Below are positions 47,767-57,575 of a stretch of 64,000 nucleotides of DNA, in pieces. Below the pieces are notes generated by a model. The model searched no databases and was not told where the DNA came from. It was given only the letters and a program-made list of their open reading frames with translations. Position 1 is the stretch's first letter; every line of letters begins with the position of its first letter. Made by a program: the position numbers and the translations under genes. This DNA is from Saprolegnia diclina VS20. Taxonomy: Eukaryota; Oomycota; Saprolegniomycetes; Saprolegniales; Saprolegniaceae. Location of the stretch: assembly GCF_000281045.1 (NCBI RefSeq), contig NW_008246083.1:128906-192905 (forward strand), read 5' to 3'.

Positions 47767-48444
47767 CATTTCTTTAAACCCGTGTCCGCAACACAACAAT
47801 AAAAAAGTCATTTGTCTCCAACATACGAAATCAAAAGTCATTTGGCCTTTGCCAAGTCGCCCACGTGAGACGCGTTCGACACGGTGTTTAGCGTGCATTC
47901 TTTTCGTAATCGCTTCGCTTTGCAGCCGAAGCCGAAGCTTGGAAGGCCTTTGCCAAGCGTGTCGTCATGGGCCTCACTCGCGCCCACATGGATGGCGGCA
48001 CAATTGCGAGCCGTTTGGGCCAAATCGACAACGAGTTGGTGAGCCAGGTGAGGGCAATCACGATCGTAGCGTGTGCACTTGCGATAGTGCACGGCAGCGC
48101 GGTAGGATAATGTGCGTGAGAGCGTTATGTACCAGCGTAGCAAGAACATTCAGTAATGATGGGTCCTGCGCGATAGTGCGGGACCTTGAAGCAACGCTAG
48201 AAGGCCCTTATGCCCTATCTAAACCACAAAAGTCGACCACCCTCTGCCCCAAGAAAACACGAGTTTCGTCGATGTTGGTGAATTTGGCCTTTTGAGCCGT
48301 ACGACTCGTTCCGTTTGCGCAATTTTAGTGCTTTGGATCGAAAGGACGCTTTTTCTTGTGCACCAGCTCGGCGTTTTCTTTGACACAATGTACAAGTTGT
48401 CCAAGACATTTCAAAGAAATCACTCACAAATCTTTAATCTTAAG
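47767..48444. other. Intergenic with possible orphan exon
   Basis: 47921-48056 (+) reads FAAEAEAWKAFAKRVVMGLT and continues to a GTGAGG donor-like end, but no partner exon was found. It may be a relic or part of the preceding gene. The rest is unassigned. Confidence 0.35.
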
Positions 48445-49163
48445 TCAAGAGGCACAGAGGAAAGCAGGCACCCCGTAGGACGCTCGAACATGACGCCGCT
48501 TGTGTCCAGCACAAAGCCCTTGGTGACGCGCCATGCGCATGCAGCCTTCGACGGTACATTCGTTGTTGTGCCGATGGACGTCGCAGTANNNNNNNNNNNN
48601 NNNNNNNNNNNNNNNNNNNNNNNNNNNNNNNNNNNNNNNNNNNNNNNNNNNNNNNNNNNNNNNNNNNNNNNNNNNNNNNNNNNNNNNNNNNNNNNNNNNN
48701 NNNNNNNNNNNNNNNNNNNNNNNNNNNNNNNNNNNNNNNNNNNNNNNNNNNNNNNNNNNNNNNNNNNNNNNNNNNNNNNNNNNNNNNNNNNNNNNNNNNN
48801 NNNNNNNNNNNNNNNNNNNNNNNNNNNNNNNNNNNNNNNNNNNNNNNNNNNNNNNNNNNNNNNNNNNNNNNNNNNNNNNNNNNNNNNNNNNNNNNNNNNN
48901 NNNNNNNNNNNNNNNNNNNNNNNNNNNNNNNNNNNNNNNNNNNNNNNNNNNNNNNNNNNNNNNNNNNNNNNNNNNNNNNNNNNNNNNNNNNNNNNNNNNN
49001 NNNNNNNNNNNNNNNNNNNNNNNNNNNNNNNNNNNNNNNNNNNNNNNNNNNNNNNNNNNNNNNNNNNNNNNNNNNNNNNNNNNNNNNNNNNNNNNNNNNN
49101 NCAGAAGGCGCGGGCGATGAAGTCGGCCTCATCTTGCGTGAACATAACACCGCAGTGCATCAT
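48445..49163 (-). CDS. Cys/His repeat protein, 'WRKY19-like' family (copy 2, interrupted by assembly gap)
   Basis: Both ends are visible on either side of the run of Ns. The start MMHCGVMFTQDEADFIARAF at 49163 matches the N-termini of the other copies (FTQAEVDFIYHAF, FTQDEASFLYATL). The 3' part reads YCDVHRHNNECTVEGCMRM then ARHQGLCAGHKRR and ends with a divergent tail HVRASYGVPAFLCAS. About 96 bases next to the gap are identical to copy 3 at 50946-51040. The gap length is out of frame with the two ends, so it is an estimate or hides an intron. The central repeats are not observed. Confidence 0.65.
48589..49101. other. Assembly gap (513 N)
   Basis: A run of unknown bases inside a repeat-rich gene, probably caused by near-identical paralogues. 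Confidence 1.
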
Positions 49164-50163
49164 TAGATCGGCTCAAATGAGGTTCTCTGGCGCGTGTCAA
49201 TTGCTGAATGAGGTATTTTGTCGAAGGCATGGTGGACAAGAATCGCCAACCGAATGACCAGTCGCGTCTCAATCGTGGACAAGCGTCAAGGTGTAGCCCT
49301 GGGTGTAGCCGTGTGCTGGCGCACTGGGCTTGGCGCCAGCCGATGAATATTTAAAACCGAGCGACAGGCGCACCCTTTTCGATACGGCGACGAGCATGCG
49401 TACTCAGAGACGCAGTACCTCCGCTAATACCGTGGGTTGTTGTAAGGTTAGTAATGTTGTTTGTCTGCATTGATATGTCCTGGGCGTTTCAGGATTGGGC
49501 ACATGTCCTATCCTTGGATGCAACAACCGAGCGTCTAGATCGACCGGACGATCTGGCGCTCGAGCACATGGTGAAATGCAATACATTGTGCTACGTCGCA
49601 GTGCGATGGTACCTACTCATAGCCTCGTAATCCCAGGACAAAGGGGTCGGGCTACAAAGAAAGCCGACGCCATACGACTAGTGCATTTCGCTCTTCAAGG
49701 ATTTCAAATGATTTGACCGCAGAGCTACGAGGCCTGCAATACGAGGCCAATGTCCTTTGGACTGAATCGATCGGGCTAAAGGCGATTTAAATCAAAGAAA
49801 AAAACGTTTCAAAGACGCAATGGGAGGCCCATATCCCATCGCGATATGGATGCACTGGAAGATTCGGCGATTTTTAGGAGACGCCAACAAGGTGAGCTCT
49901 GACACACTGCAGTACGATGTAAACTTGCACTGCGCCAATTCGTTTTTTTTGCTGCGGTGGCTCGGCGCCGTACCGGGCAGCGTGGGCAAACACATAGAGT
50001 CTGCCTTTGCGCACCACGCTCAGTGTTGAAGGGAAGCCGGTTTAGTTCTACACTTTACTTGAAGGTGTTCATATTGGTGCTCGCCTCGTGTCATTGATTG
50101 GATGTTCGATAGTTCATCGTCATGCTCATCTTGTGGACGTCCAATGGTGATTCTTCTTCTTTC
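49164..50163. other. Intergenic, gene-poor
   Basis: No supported gene. The sequence is less GC-rich than the gene blocks to the left. Confidence 0.5.
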
Positions 50164-50358
50164 TTATTGGCCCTGGTGGACGTCGCAGCAACCACCGCCC
50201 CAGTTTGCGCTGCAGCAGACATGCACGGGGCAAAAGTAAACGCCGCCGTGAACGATGCAAAGCTTGGCGCACGCTCTAAACCAATCGCCGATCCAGCGAT
50301 GCGACCCCGACCAGGTGAGCTCTCTCAATGGCCGGCGAAATGCTCCATCGACACCCAA
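50164..50358 (-). pseudogene. Relic of a 'WRKY19-like' repeat gene
   Basis: The minus strand reads LCIVHGGVYFCPVHVCCSAN followed by WGGGCCDVHQ. This aligns residue by residue with repeats 5-6 of copy 3 (FCVQHGGAHYCKVVGCHRTD, then RGGGYCDVHR), keeping C, HGG, C, C, GGG and CDVH. The DNA GGACGTCGCA is shared at the CDVH codons. No intact upstream repeats or start remain and the reading ends two codons after the match, so it is a decayed fragment. Confidence 0.6.
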
Positions 50359-50892
50359 GGTCCGAACCGCCTTTGCATAGACATGGGCACATGGGCTATG
50401 ACTACATCAAAGAACTGGATTGTCGCTCACAGTTTTGCATTGATAGACAACACCAGCGAGAGGCTCTCGTGAGCTATGCTTTTTATGCGTTAAATGCATC
50501 AACACGACAAAGCGGTGGGATCCAGGCTTCCACTAACGTCGAGCCGACCGTGGGAATTGCCAGCCACAAGGCGCTCCATCGCGGCGACGTTGATGCAAGG
50601 GTCGACTAATGCCATTGAGCAAAGGTTGATCCCGTGCTTTTTAAAATTCGGTTCAAATTCAAACGTCAGATTCACACACCGTAGGAACAATCCCTTGCGC
50701 TAAAATTTGGCAAACAGAAAACATGTTCGATAATGGCATTGCGTAGACGACAATACTGCGCCACAACCGGCGGTACTGAGCCCGTGACTGCGACCAGCAC
50801 CTCGGTTAACAAAAAAATGCACATACTAGTACCGGTAGAGTCGAGCCATTTGCACAAATCGGTGTGCAATAAATACTTGTCGAGTGCTTAGC
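50359..50892. other. Intergenic
   Basis: Nothing recognised. Confidence 0.5.
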
Positions 50893-51678
50893 TTATGCCC
50901 GAGCATCGTTATGAAGACATCCTGCGCCCATCTCGTGAATGTACCGCCGCTTGTGTCCAGCACAAAGCCCTTGGTGACGCGCCATGCGCATGCAGCCTTC
51001 GACGGTACATTCGTTGTTGTGCCGATGGACGTCGCAGTAGCCGCCACCACGGTCCGTGCGGTGACAGCCCACGACTTTGCAGTAGTGAGCACCGCCGTGT
51101 TGGACGCAAAAGCAGCCACGCTGCACGCTCTTGCCACAGTCGATGGCTTGACAGCGCTTGCCGCCACCGTGTTTACGACAAAAGCCGCCGCCTTGTGAGC
51201 TTTTTTCACAGCCGTCGACACCGCAGCGGATGCCGCCACCGTGCGATTTGCAGAGACCGGCGGTCTGAACGGCTTTGGTGCAGCCATCGACTGAGCAGCG
51301 ACGGCCGCCGCCGTGGGTGATACAAAAGCCACCTCGCTGGGGGCCGCGGGGACAGCCCGCAAACTCACAGCGTTTGGCGGCACCGTGCTGGCGGCAGTAG
51401 CCGCGCGTTGCTTGGGTGCGCTCGCGGCAGTCGGGTGCGAGGCAGATGTGAGGTATTTCATGAGTCGAGCAATTATCCAAAGGCAGGTCGCAGCAAAGAA
51501 GAGTGTCGAGGCAGTCGTCAACGCCATTAGGCGAGTGGGGTGGCAACGTCAGTTGCTTGTGCTTGATGGGCGACGACACAGCATTGAATTCGGGTTGGCC
51601 GCAGAAGGCATGATAGATGAAGTCGACTTCGGCTTGTGTAAAGAGAAGAGCCATTTGGTCGGGCGATGGCAAGTGCAT
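50893..51678 (-). CDS. Cys/His repeat protein, 'WRKY19-like' family (copy 3)
   Basis: 261 residues from the ATG at 51678 (MHLPSPDQMALLFTQAEVDF). The frame is open to 51834, but this start matches the family N-terminus. Seven repeats are seen: CLAPDCRERTQATRGYCRQH, CEFAGCPRGPQRGGFCITH, CSVDGCTKAVQTAGLCKSH, CGVDGCEKSSQGGGFCRKH, CQAIDCGKSVQRGCFCVQH, CKVVGCHRTDRGGGYCDVH and CTVEGCMRMARHQGLCAGH. Each has the C-x4-C-x9/10-C-x2-H spacing predicted to bind zinc. No signal peptide or WRKY domain. Function unknown. Confidence 0.87.
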   Translation of the reverse strand: MHLPSPDQMALLFTQAEVDFIYHAFCGQPEFNAVSSPIKHKQLTLPPHSPNGVDDCLDTLLCCDLPLDNCSTHEIPHICLAPDCRERTQATRGYCRQHGAAKRCEFAGCPRGPQRGGFCITHGGGRRCSVDGCTKAVQTAGLCKSHGGGIRCGVDGCEKSSQGGGFCRKHGGGKRCQAIDCGKSVQRGCFCVQHGGAHYCKVVGCHRTDRGGGYCDVHRHNNECTVEGCMRMARHQGLCAGHKRRYIHEMGAGCLHNDARA

Positions 51679-53040
51679 GAATGAAGGGCTCTTTGTTCTG
51701 ATCGTTCTTATCATCGGATTGTGCCCGCCAGATGACGATGAAAGAGACACCAGGACAGCTGGTGGATACAGCTGTTGGACAGGCTGAGACCTTGTCGGAG
51801 TTGAAGAGACCTGTGACACGCCGCCATTGCTCAAGAGGTTTACTAATGTTTTGACGCCCTGAAAATAACATTTTGGCTCGTGGAACGGGCTCGTGGTGTC
51901 GTACCGAAATGAATTCTGGCGCCCTGTTGCATTTCAGCATCCAGATGTATTCGAGTCCGTGCATGATGGCACAACTACAACATAACGCGATGTGAGCAAT
52001 GGGGCATCGTCAGGGAAAGCGCAACATACGAAGGCACTACATTCGCATCGTGGGCCGACAGAACGACTAAGCTTGCTCATGGAGTTTACTTGAGTGTTGA
52101 TACCGACTGACTGATCGACTGGTATCATAGAATAGCCTACCGGTAGTAGTTCGGCCATGAGGTCAGGCAACAACTCAACTTCATTTTCGGTCTCCTCATA
52201 CATGTACACGGTGGCACTGGCTTGGTGTCTCCTCGTATATATCTTGTGACCGTTTGTTCCATTTTGGGTGCAAGCAGCCAAGGACAGGGCAGGCACAGGC
52301 TGGCAGGCGCATGTGTACGCTAACGTTATGGTAGCCTCGGTTACTCATCGTCTCTGTCCAGCACATAACGCGTTTTGAAATCGCAATTTCAAGCTTGAAG
52401 TGGACAGTATACTGCGACCGTATTAGCTGGAGTAACCGCTGTTCCGGGACACTGGGTCGAGCGCCTCAGCCAAGGCTCGGGACAAATAGGACTTAGCGGG
52501 CAGATCTACTCGGTGAGATCTACTCAACATAGAATCCCGTGAAGTGGGACGTGGCGCATCATTGCTCAAAAATCAGCATGCGCCACAGCTGAGCCTCAAC
52601 TCAGGCTATTACTAACCGTATGACAGACTGCAGCGTGTACGCAGTCGCCACCAAACGACAAAGGCAAGCCAACGAAGTTTTGCACCTTTGCCAAGCCTTT
52701 TCTCTACTTGTCGCTTTGAAAGGACGTCGCAAGGGGGACATCGATTGTTGGCCATTTCTGACAAAAACGATTGGCGTCGAGCAGCTTGTGCTTTCTAATG
52801 CTGGCGCGTTCCCAATCCAAGCACATGGAGAACAAGCGGAGTGCCGAGTTATCCACAACCCTGCCAGCTGGTTCCACCCGTGGACATAAACACGGCTACG
52901 AAGCCAAAGATCCACTAAATCGCACTTAACCGACCATGACGTGGCGCGCCAGCTGGGGCGATGGGTGCGATTCGTGATTTCTCTCGAGCGCGCCAACCGA
53001 CTCTTTTAATGGATTCAAAGTCTGAGCGCTCTGTCGCTGG
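51679..53040. other. Intergenic, 1.4 kb, divergent
   Basis: It lies between copies 3 and 4 of the repeat family, which are transcribed away from each other. No supported gene. A 10-mer AGATCTACTC occurs twice near 52503-52525. Confidence 0.5.
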
Positions 53041-53949
53041 ATGTCCATTGATCAAATCAACATGTCGTACATCGACGACGCACACTACGCTTTTAGCTGT
53101 GTCGAGTTTGCGTCCTCGCCATCGTTTCCGATGTACTGCGGGTCACCTGACCACATCATGCAACTCCCATCCAAGGACGCCTCGATGATGCTCTACGCGT
53201 ACCAACCACCGACGTTCTATGCACCGCCGTCCCCCATTTGCATCGAGTACCCGCCCATGATCTTTTCAGCGCCAACATGTTTGGTCCCGGCGTCGCCGCA
53301 GTTTGAGATGACCAACGACATGCCCTCCGTGTGCCTCACGAATGGCTGCCACGCGCGCATTCCGTGGCGCCGGGGCCACTGCCGCGACCACGGAGCTGTC
53401 AAAAAGTGCGGTCACCCCGGTTGCTCCCGCGGCCCCCAACGGGGGGGCTTTTGCATCACCCACGGGGGTGGCCGTCGCTGCTCAGTTGATGGTTGTCTCA
53501 AGGCCGTTCAGACCGCCGGTCTCTGCAAGTCCCACGGCGGCGGCATCCGCTGCGGCGCTGACGGCTGCGACAAGAGTTCGCAAGGCGGCGGCTATTGCCG
53601 AAAACACGGTGGCGGCAAGCGCTGCGCTGCAGCCAGCTGCGACAAGGGCGTCCAGCGAGGCAGCTACTGCGCCAAGCACGGTGGATTTCAGTACTGCAAA
53701 GTGGACGGCTGCCACCGGACCGACCGCGGTGGTGGCTTTTGCGACGTGCACCGGAAGAACATGGCGTGCGCGTTCTCTGGCTGCATGCGCATGGCGCGCA
53801 AGCAAGGCCTCTGCGTCGCCCATGCGAAGCGGTACGTGGCGACGCGCGACGGCGTCGAGCCGCGCGCCATGGGCTGTCCACCGACATCGTATTCCACAGC
53901 GACATCGCCAATTAGCGTGTCCGAGCACAGCGCAGAGTATGCGATTTAA
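53041..53949 (+). CDS. Cys/His repeat protein, 'WRKY19-like' family (copy 4)
   Basis: 302 residues from an ATG. The N-terminal 100 residues are longer than in other copies and Pro/Tyr-rich (YAYQPPTFYAPPSPICIEYP). Seven repeats follow, from CLTNGCHARIPWRRGHCRDH through CGHPGCSRGPQRGGFCITH, CSVDGCLKAVQTAGLCKSH, CGADGCDKSSQGGGYCRKH, CAAASCDKGVQRGSYCAKH and CKVDGCHRTDRGGGFCDVH to CAFSGCMRMARKQGLCVAH. Repeats 2-4 are nearly identical to copy 3. A Ser/Thr-rich tail ends the protein. Confidence 0.87.
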   Translation: MSIDQINMSYIDDAHYAFSCVEFASSPSFPMYCGSPDHIMQLPSKDASMMLYAYQPPTFYAPPSPICIEYPPMIFSAPTCLVPASPQFEMTNDMPSVCLTNGCHARIPWRRGHCRDHGAVKKCGHPGCSRGPQRGGFCITHGGGRRCSVDGCLKAVQTAGLCKSHGGGIRCGADGCDKSSQGGGYCRKHGGGKRCAAASCDKGVQRGSYCAKHGGFQYCKVDGCHRTDRGGGFCDVHRKNMACAFSGCMRMARKQGLCVAHAKRYVATRDGVEPRAMGCPPTSYSTATSPISVSEHSAEYAI

Positions 53950-56173
53950 CCTATCAGCACTTATTTTATCGTCATTTACTTTGCCGCACTCTTATTGTAT
54001 TAATACACGTACGCTCATAGATCGAGAAGGCAAAAAGAGCTTGTGCGCAAACTGTCGATCAAGCTGCACGGTAGAGCACCGTGACCACAAACTAAATCAG
54101 CGAAACGATGACACAAAGGTTGTCTGCTTACGTTATTTTGATACCTGGTGGAGAAGACCAAACCCGCCCTGTTGACCACCTGTGACGTGAGCATTGATTT
54201 TGGACTACAACGGTGCGTGTAGTTGTGTAGCGACAAATCTGGTCATTGCAACTGATCTGGAAACAGAAGGATTGAGAGGGTGTCCAGTTGAAAGATTGAG
54301 GCATACGAGCCGCAGAGTTCTCTGCACGATTAGGGCCAGAAATTCGCGGTGCTGGTCAATCACTTTGTGCTGATATGATGTACCATATGGTACTTTGCAG
54401 GGTCTTCGCACGCATTGCTACAAAAAGGCTAGCAAACATGGTGCACTGTGCACCTTCACGACAGAGTGCCGGTATTTCATTTAAGCCTTTGCTCCAAGGT
54501 TGAGCGGCAATGGGCATTTCAGGCTTCAAATTGGCCGTTAGCAATGGCCTCAAGTTTGTTTGTCTGGTAGCGTTACTAGAAGCGTTACTCGTGCGGTTGC
54601 CAGATGCATCAGCATGTGTACTATGTCTGACCAAAATGACATTTTCTTCATTAAAACATACCAGAAGTCATCACACAACTTGGAGCACGAGTCGCGTACC
54701 GGGATATGAGTCTCCATCGCTAGAACACATGGTAAAGTCCACATACTAGTACAATGTAGCTCTGCTGCTCTACTACAGAATGAGAGGACTCGGCACTTTT
54801 GATGGCAGCTGAGCCGAGCTGGATCAGGCCACGACGGCTGCGCCATGGGCTACTTCAACACACTCGAAGCTGCGAACGAAAGGAGGCAGCTCGTTGCGAA
54901 GGCCCTGTGCTGCACGCAGTGTAATTGCACTAGCTGCATAGCGGGTTGTCTTGAGACCAGCCTTGGATCTAGGCGTGTACTAAAAAATGAGCAAATGACC
55001 ACGAGGGCAACCCGAGCTTGCTGAGCAACGGAAGCATGGGTGGAAGCCCCTCGTTTACCAGAAAGCAGCCAATGACAACACAAGAGTTGCCACTGTGCTG
55101 GATCGGTCGCCTGTCGCCCATGCATATGCCGCTATCGCGCACTCACCCAAAGTATGTACCAATGCTACCTCCAAAATCCATCCAGCGAACTTTTGATGTC
55201 AAGTACCTTGCAACTTCAAACGCGGCCTCGGCCCATTGCAGTCGTAAATATAGCATCTAGCAATTAGCAAAGAGTAGCTGCTACATATTAGTACGATCGA
55301 CAGATTCTGAAAGTAGAAACCGGCCTACTAATATGGAACAGAGCAGCTACAGTATTAAGTCGTGCCGGTCGCTGTATCGAAGCTCCTAATACGAAAGTCG
55401 ACAACCGTCGCCTTCTCTGCTTTGACGACCAATCGTTTCCATGGTTCGTCATCGACATGGCGATTGAATCCGCTGTGCAGTCTACGTTCTCGACTACACG
55501 GTGCCACCCACTAGTGCACTCGCAGTACAAGGTTTATTGACCCTTGCGCAGTATTAGTTGCATAGCGGGCGCCTTGCCGTCTGAGTGGCCACAGCTCGTA
55601 TAGCTGACCAATCAAACGCCCGAGTAGCATTCTGGCGGGCGTCTTGTCGAGGCAACCGGATAAGGCGCGCAGATTCAAGCAGCCCCACCAGCTGCGAGCT
55701 CGGAAATGATAGTTCTGTTTGGCGCTTCGTCTTGTCGTCATCGTCTTTGCGCCGACGACTGCATAACGTGGCAGCGCCATCACACCAAGGTAAATGTTGT
55801 CAATCGACGCTTGAAGCGTGGCGGCGGCCTCGACGGTTTACATCAAGGCCGTGGGCGGAGACTCGCTACCGCCATATACAAGAGCCAAGTACATTTCGTA
55901 GTGCGGTCGCACAACCTGCCACCAGCCGATCCGGTTGGAATATCAAACTTTTTAAAATATTCTCCGTTTTTTGCCTGGATTGGCCAGAGATCCCGCGATT
56001 AAATTGAAAATTGAGCTGCCAGCATCCGCCAGTGGGGAACCTGAATAAAGCCACCCGAAGTAGCACAACTGGAGCACGCGATGGCTGGCTACTCGAGAGC
56101 GTGGGACCAAACCCGAGTAGCCACCACGACATTGCGAGCTCTCTTCATTTTCACATTTCGTCGCGATCGCAGC
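53950..56173. other. Intergenic, 2.2 kb
   Basis: The largest gene-free stretch in the window. Several short frames lack recognisable features. No transposon hallmarks were seen. Confidence 0.5.
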
Positions 56174-56908
56174 ATGGCCTTGACCACCACGTTTACGCAA
56201 GACGAAGCCAGCTTCCTGTACGCCACGCTGATGGCCGACGAGATTGACGACACGTTCAGCAGCGCGCAGTTGGAAGCCTCGTTCTTTGACGAAGTGTTTA
56301 CCTTGACGAACCTCCCGCTGCCCACATCACCACGCCTCTTTGAGTCGCCCGTCCTCCTCACGGTCGAGACGCCGTACATCTGCCTCGTCGAGGGCTGCGC
56401 CGCGTCCATTCTCTCGCCGCGCGGGTTTTGCCGCGACCACGGCAACGTCAAGCGCTGCGGCCACGCCGGCTGCTCCCGGGGACCGCAGAGCGGCGGGCTC
56501 TGCATCACGCACGGCGGCGGCCGGCGCTGCTCGGTCGCCGACTGTTTCAAGGCCGTGCAAACGGGCGGCTTGTGCAAAGCCCATGGTGGCGGCGTGCGCT
56601 GCGGTTTCTCGGGCTGCGAAAAGAGCTCGCAGGGCGGTGGCTTCTGCCGCGCCCACGGTGGCGGCAAGCGCTGCAACCAACGCGGCTGCGACAAGGGCGT
56701 CCAGCGAGGAAGCTTTTGTGCCAAGCACGGTGGGTTCCGCTATTGCGTCGTCGATGGCTGCCATCGCACGGATCGTGGCGGCGGCGTCTGCGACGTGCAC
56801 CGGAAGAACAAAGCGTGCTCCGTCACCGGCTGCATGCGGCTCTCTCGCCTCCACGGTCTGTGCCCCGGCCACATCAAGCACGCCGAAGCCGTGACCAAGG
56901 CGCCGTAA
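56174..56908 (+). CDS. Cys/His repeat protein, 'WRKY19-like' family (copy 5)
   Basis: 244 residues from the ATG at 56174 (MALTTTFTQDEASFLYATLM), chosen because it matches the family start; the frame is open from 56081. Seven repeats run from CLVEGCAASILSPRGFCRDH to CSVTGCMRLSRLHGLCPGH, with the same C-x4-C-x9/10-C-x2-H spacing and GGG(K/R)RC connectors. Variation between copies is concentrated in the N-terminal leader and the two terminal repeats. Confidence 0.87.
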   Translation: MALTTTFTQDEASFLYATLMADEIDDTFSSAQLEASFFDEVFTLTNLPLPTSPRLFESPVLLTVETPYICLVEGCAASILSPRGFCRDHGNVKRCGHAGCSRGPQSGGLCITHGGGRRCSVADCFKAVQTGGLCKAHGGGVRCGFSGCEKSSQGGGFCRAHGGGKRCNQRGCDKGVQRGSFCAKHGGFRYCVVDGCHRTDRGGGVCDVHRKNKACSVTGCMRLSRLHGLCPGHIKHAEAVTKAP

Positions 56909-57575
56909 ATAGTCGATACTTCAAATCTAGTATTTATTCTTCCACAAAACGCTATATAGCCTTTTGCGTCGTCATTGGAGAGTCTCTTGAGCAGATCGCG
57001 GAGGACCGTACTGTGGACAGCTGCAGCATCCTACTTCAAGGAATAGATGAGAGCCACTCGCTAATATAACGATCCGTGGCCATCGATGTGTTGTTGGAAC
57101 GACAACTCATAGTCGGCTCCAGAGTGTAGTCCCGCTCAGCTCCGACGACAAGACTGCAAGGCGACTTTTGCGCAATATGCTACACTAATCACAACCCCAT
57201 GCATATGGCTACCATCAGCATCACATGTGATGGGACGCACAACCCTAAAGACTCAGTTTGTTTTCCTGTGGCGAGGGTTGAGGTAGCGGTTTCGTGATTC
57301 CTGGCTGCAGAATCCACGATGCGTATCAAAGATTTGGCCAATCACAGGAGACAGTACCACACTGACACGGGTTGTGCCAATTCCTCATCGTCTTGTCGCG
57401 ACCAGTTCCACCCTTCCCTGTACCTTCCACCGTAGCGCTACCGCTAGCTGCCACCGCTATCTTAGCCAGTACCCTCGAGCACCCTTGAGAGCGGTCGTAC
57501 TGGGTGGCTACGACCCCAGCCAGTACATAGTAGTAATCAACGACCCATCTTTCGAGAAACATACGCAGACGTGGC
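56909..57575. other. Intergenic
   Basis: No supported gene. A CCAATC box stands at 57337. Confidence 0.5.

Noticed and set aside
53342-54175. Ala/Thr-rich frames overlapping the zinc-repeat genes (also 50826-51527 and 56340-56894)
   Set aside because: They follow the repeat periodicity of the real gene in another frame and have no start context of their own.
53950-56173. Transposon or retroelement in the gene-poor block
   Set aside because: No reverse transcriptase, transposase, terminal repeat or target-site duplication could be seen.
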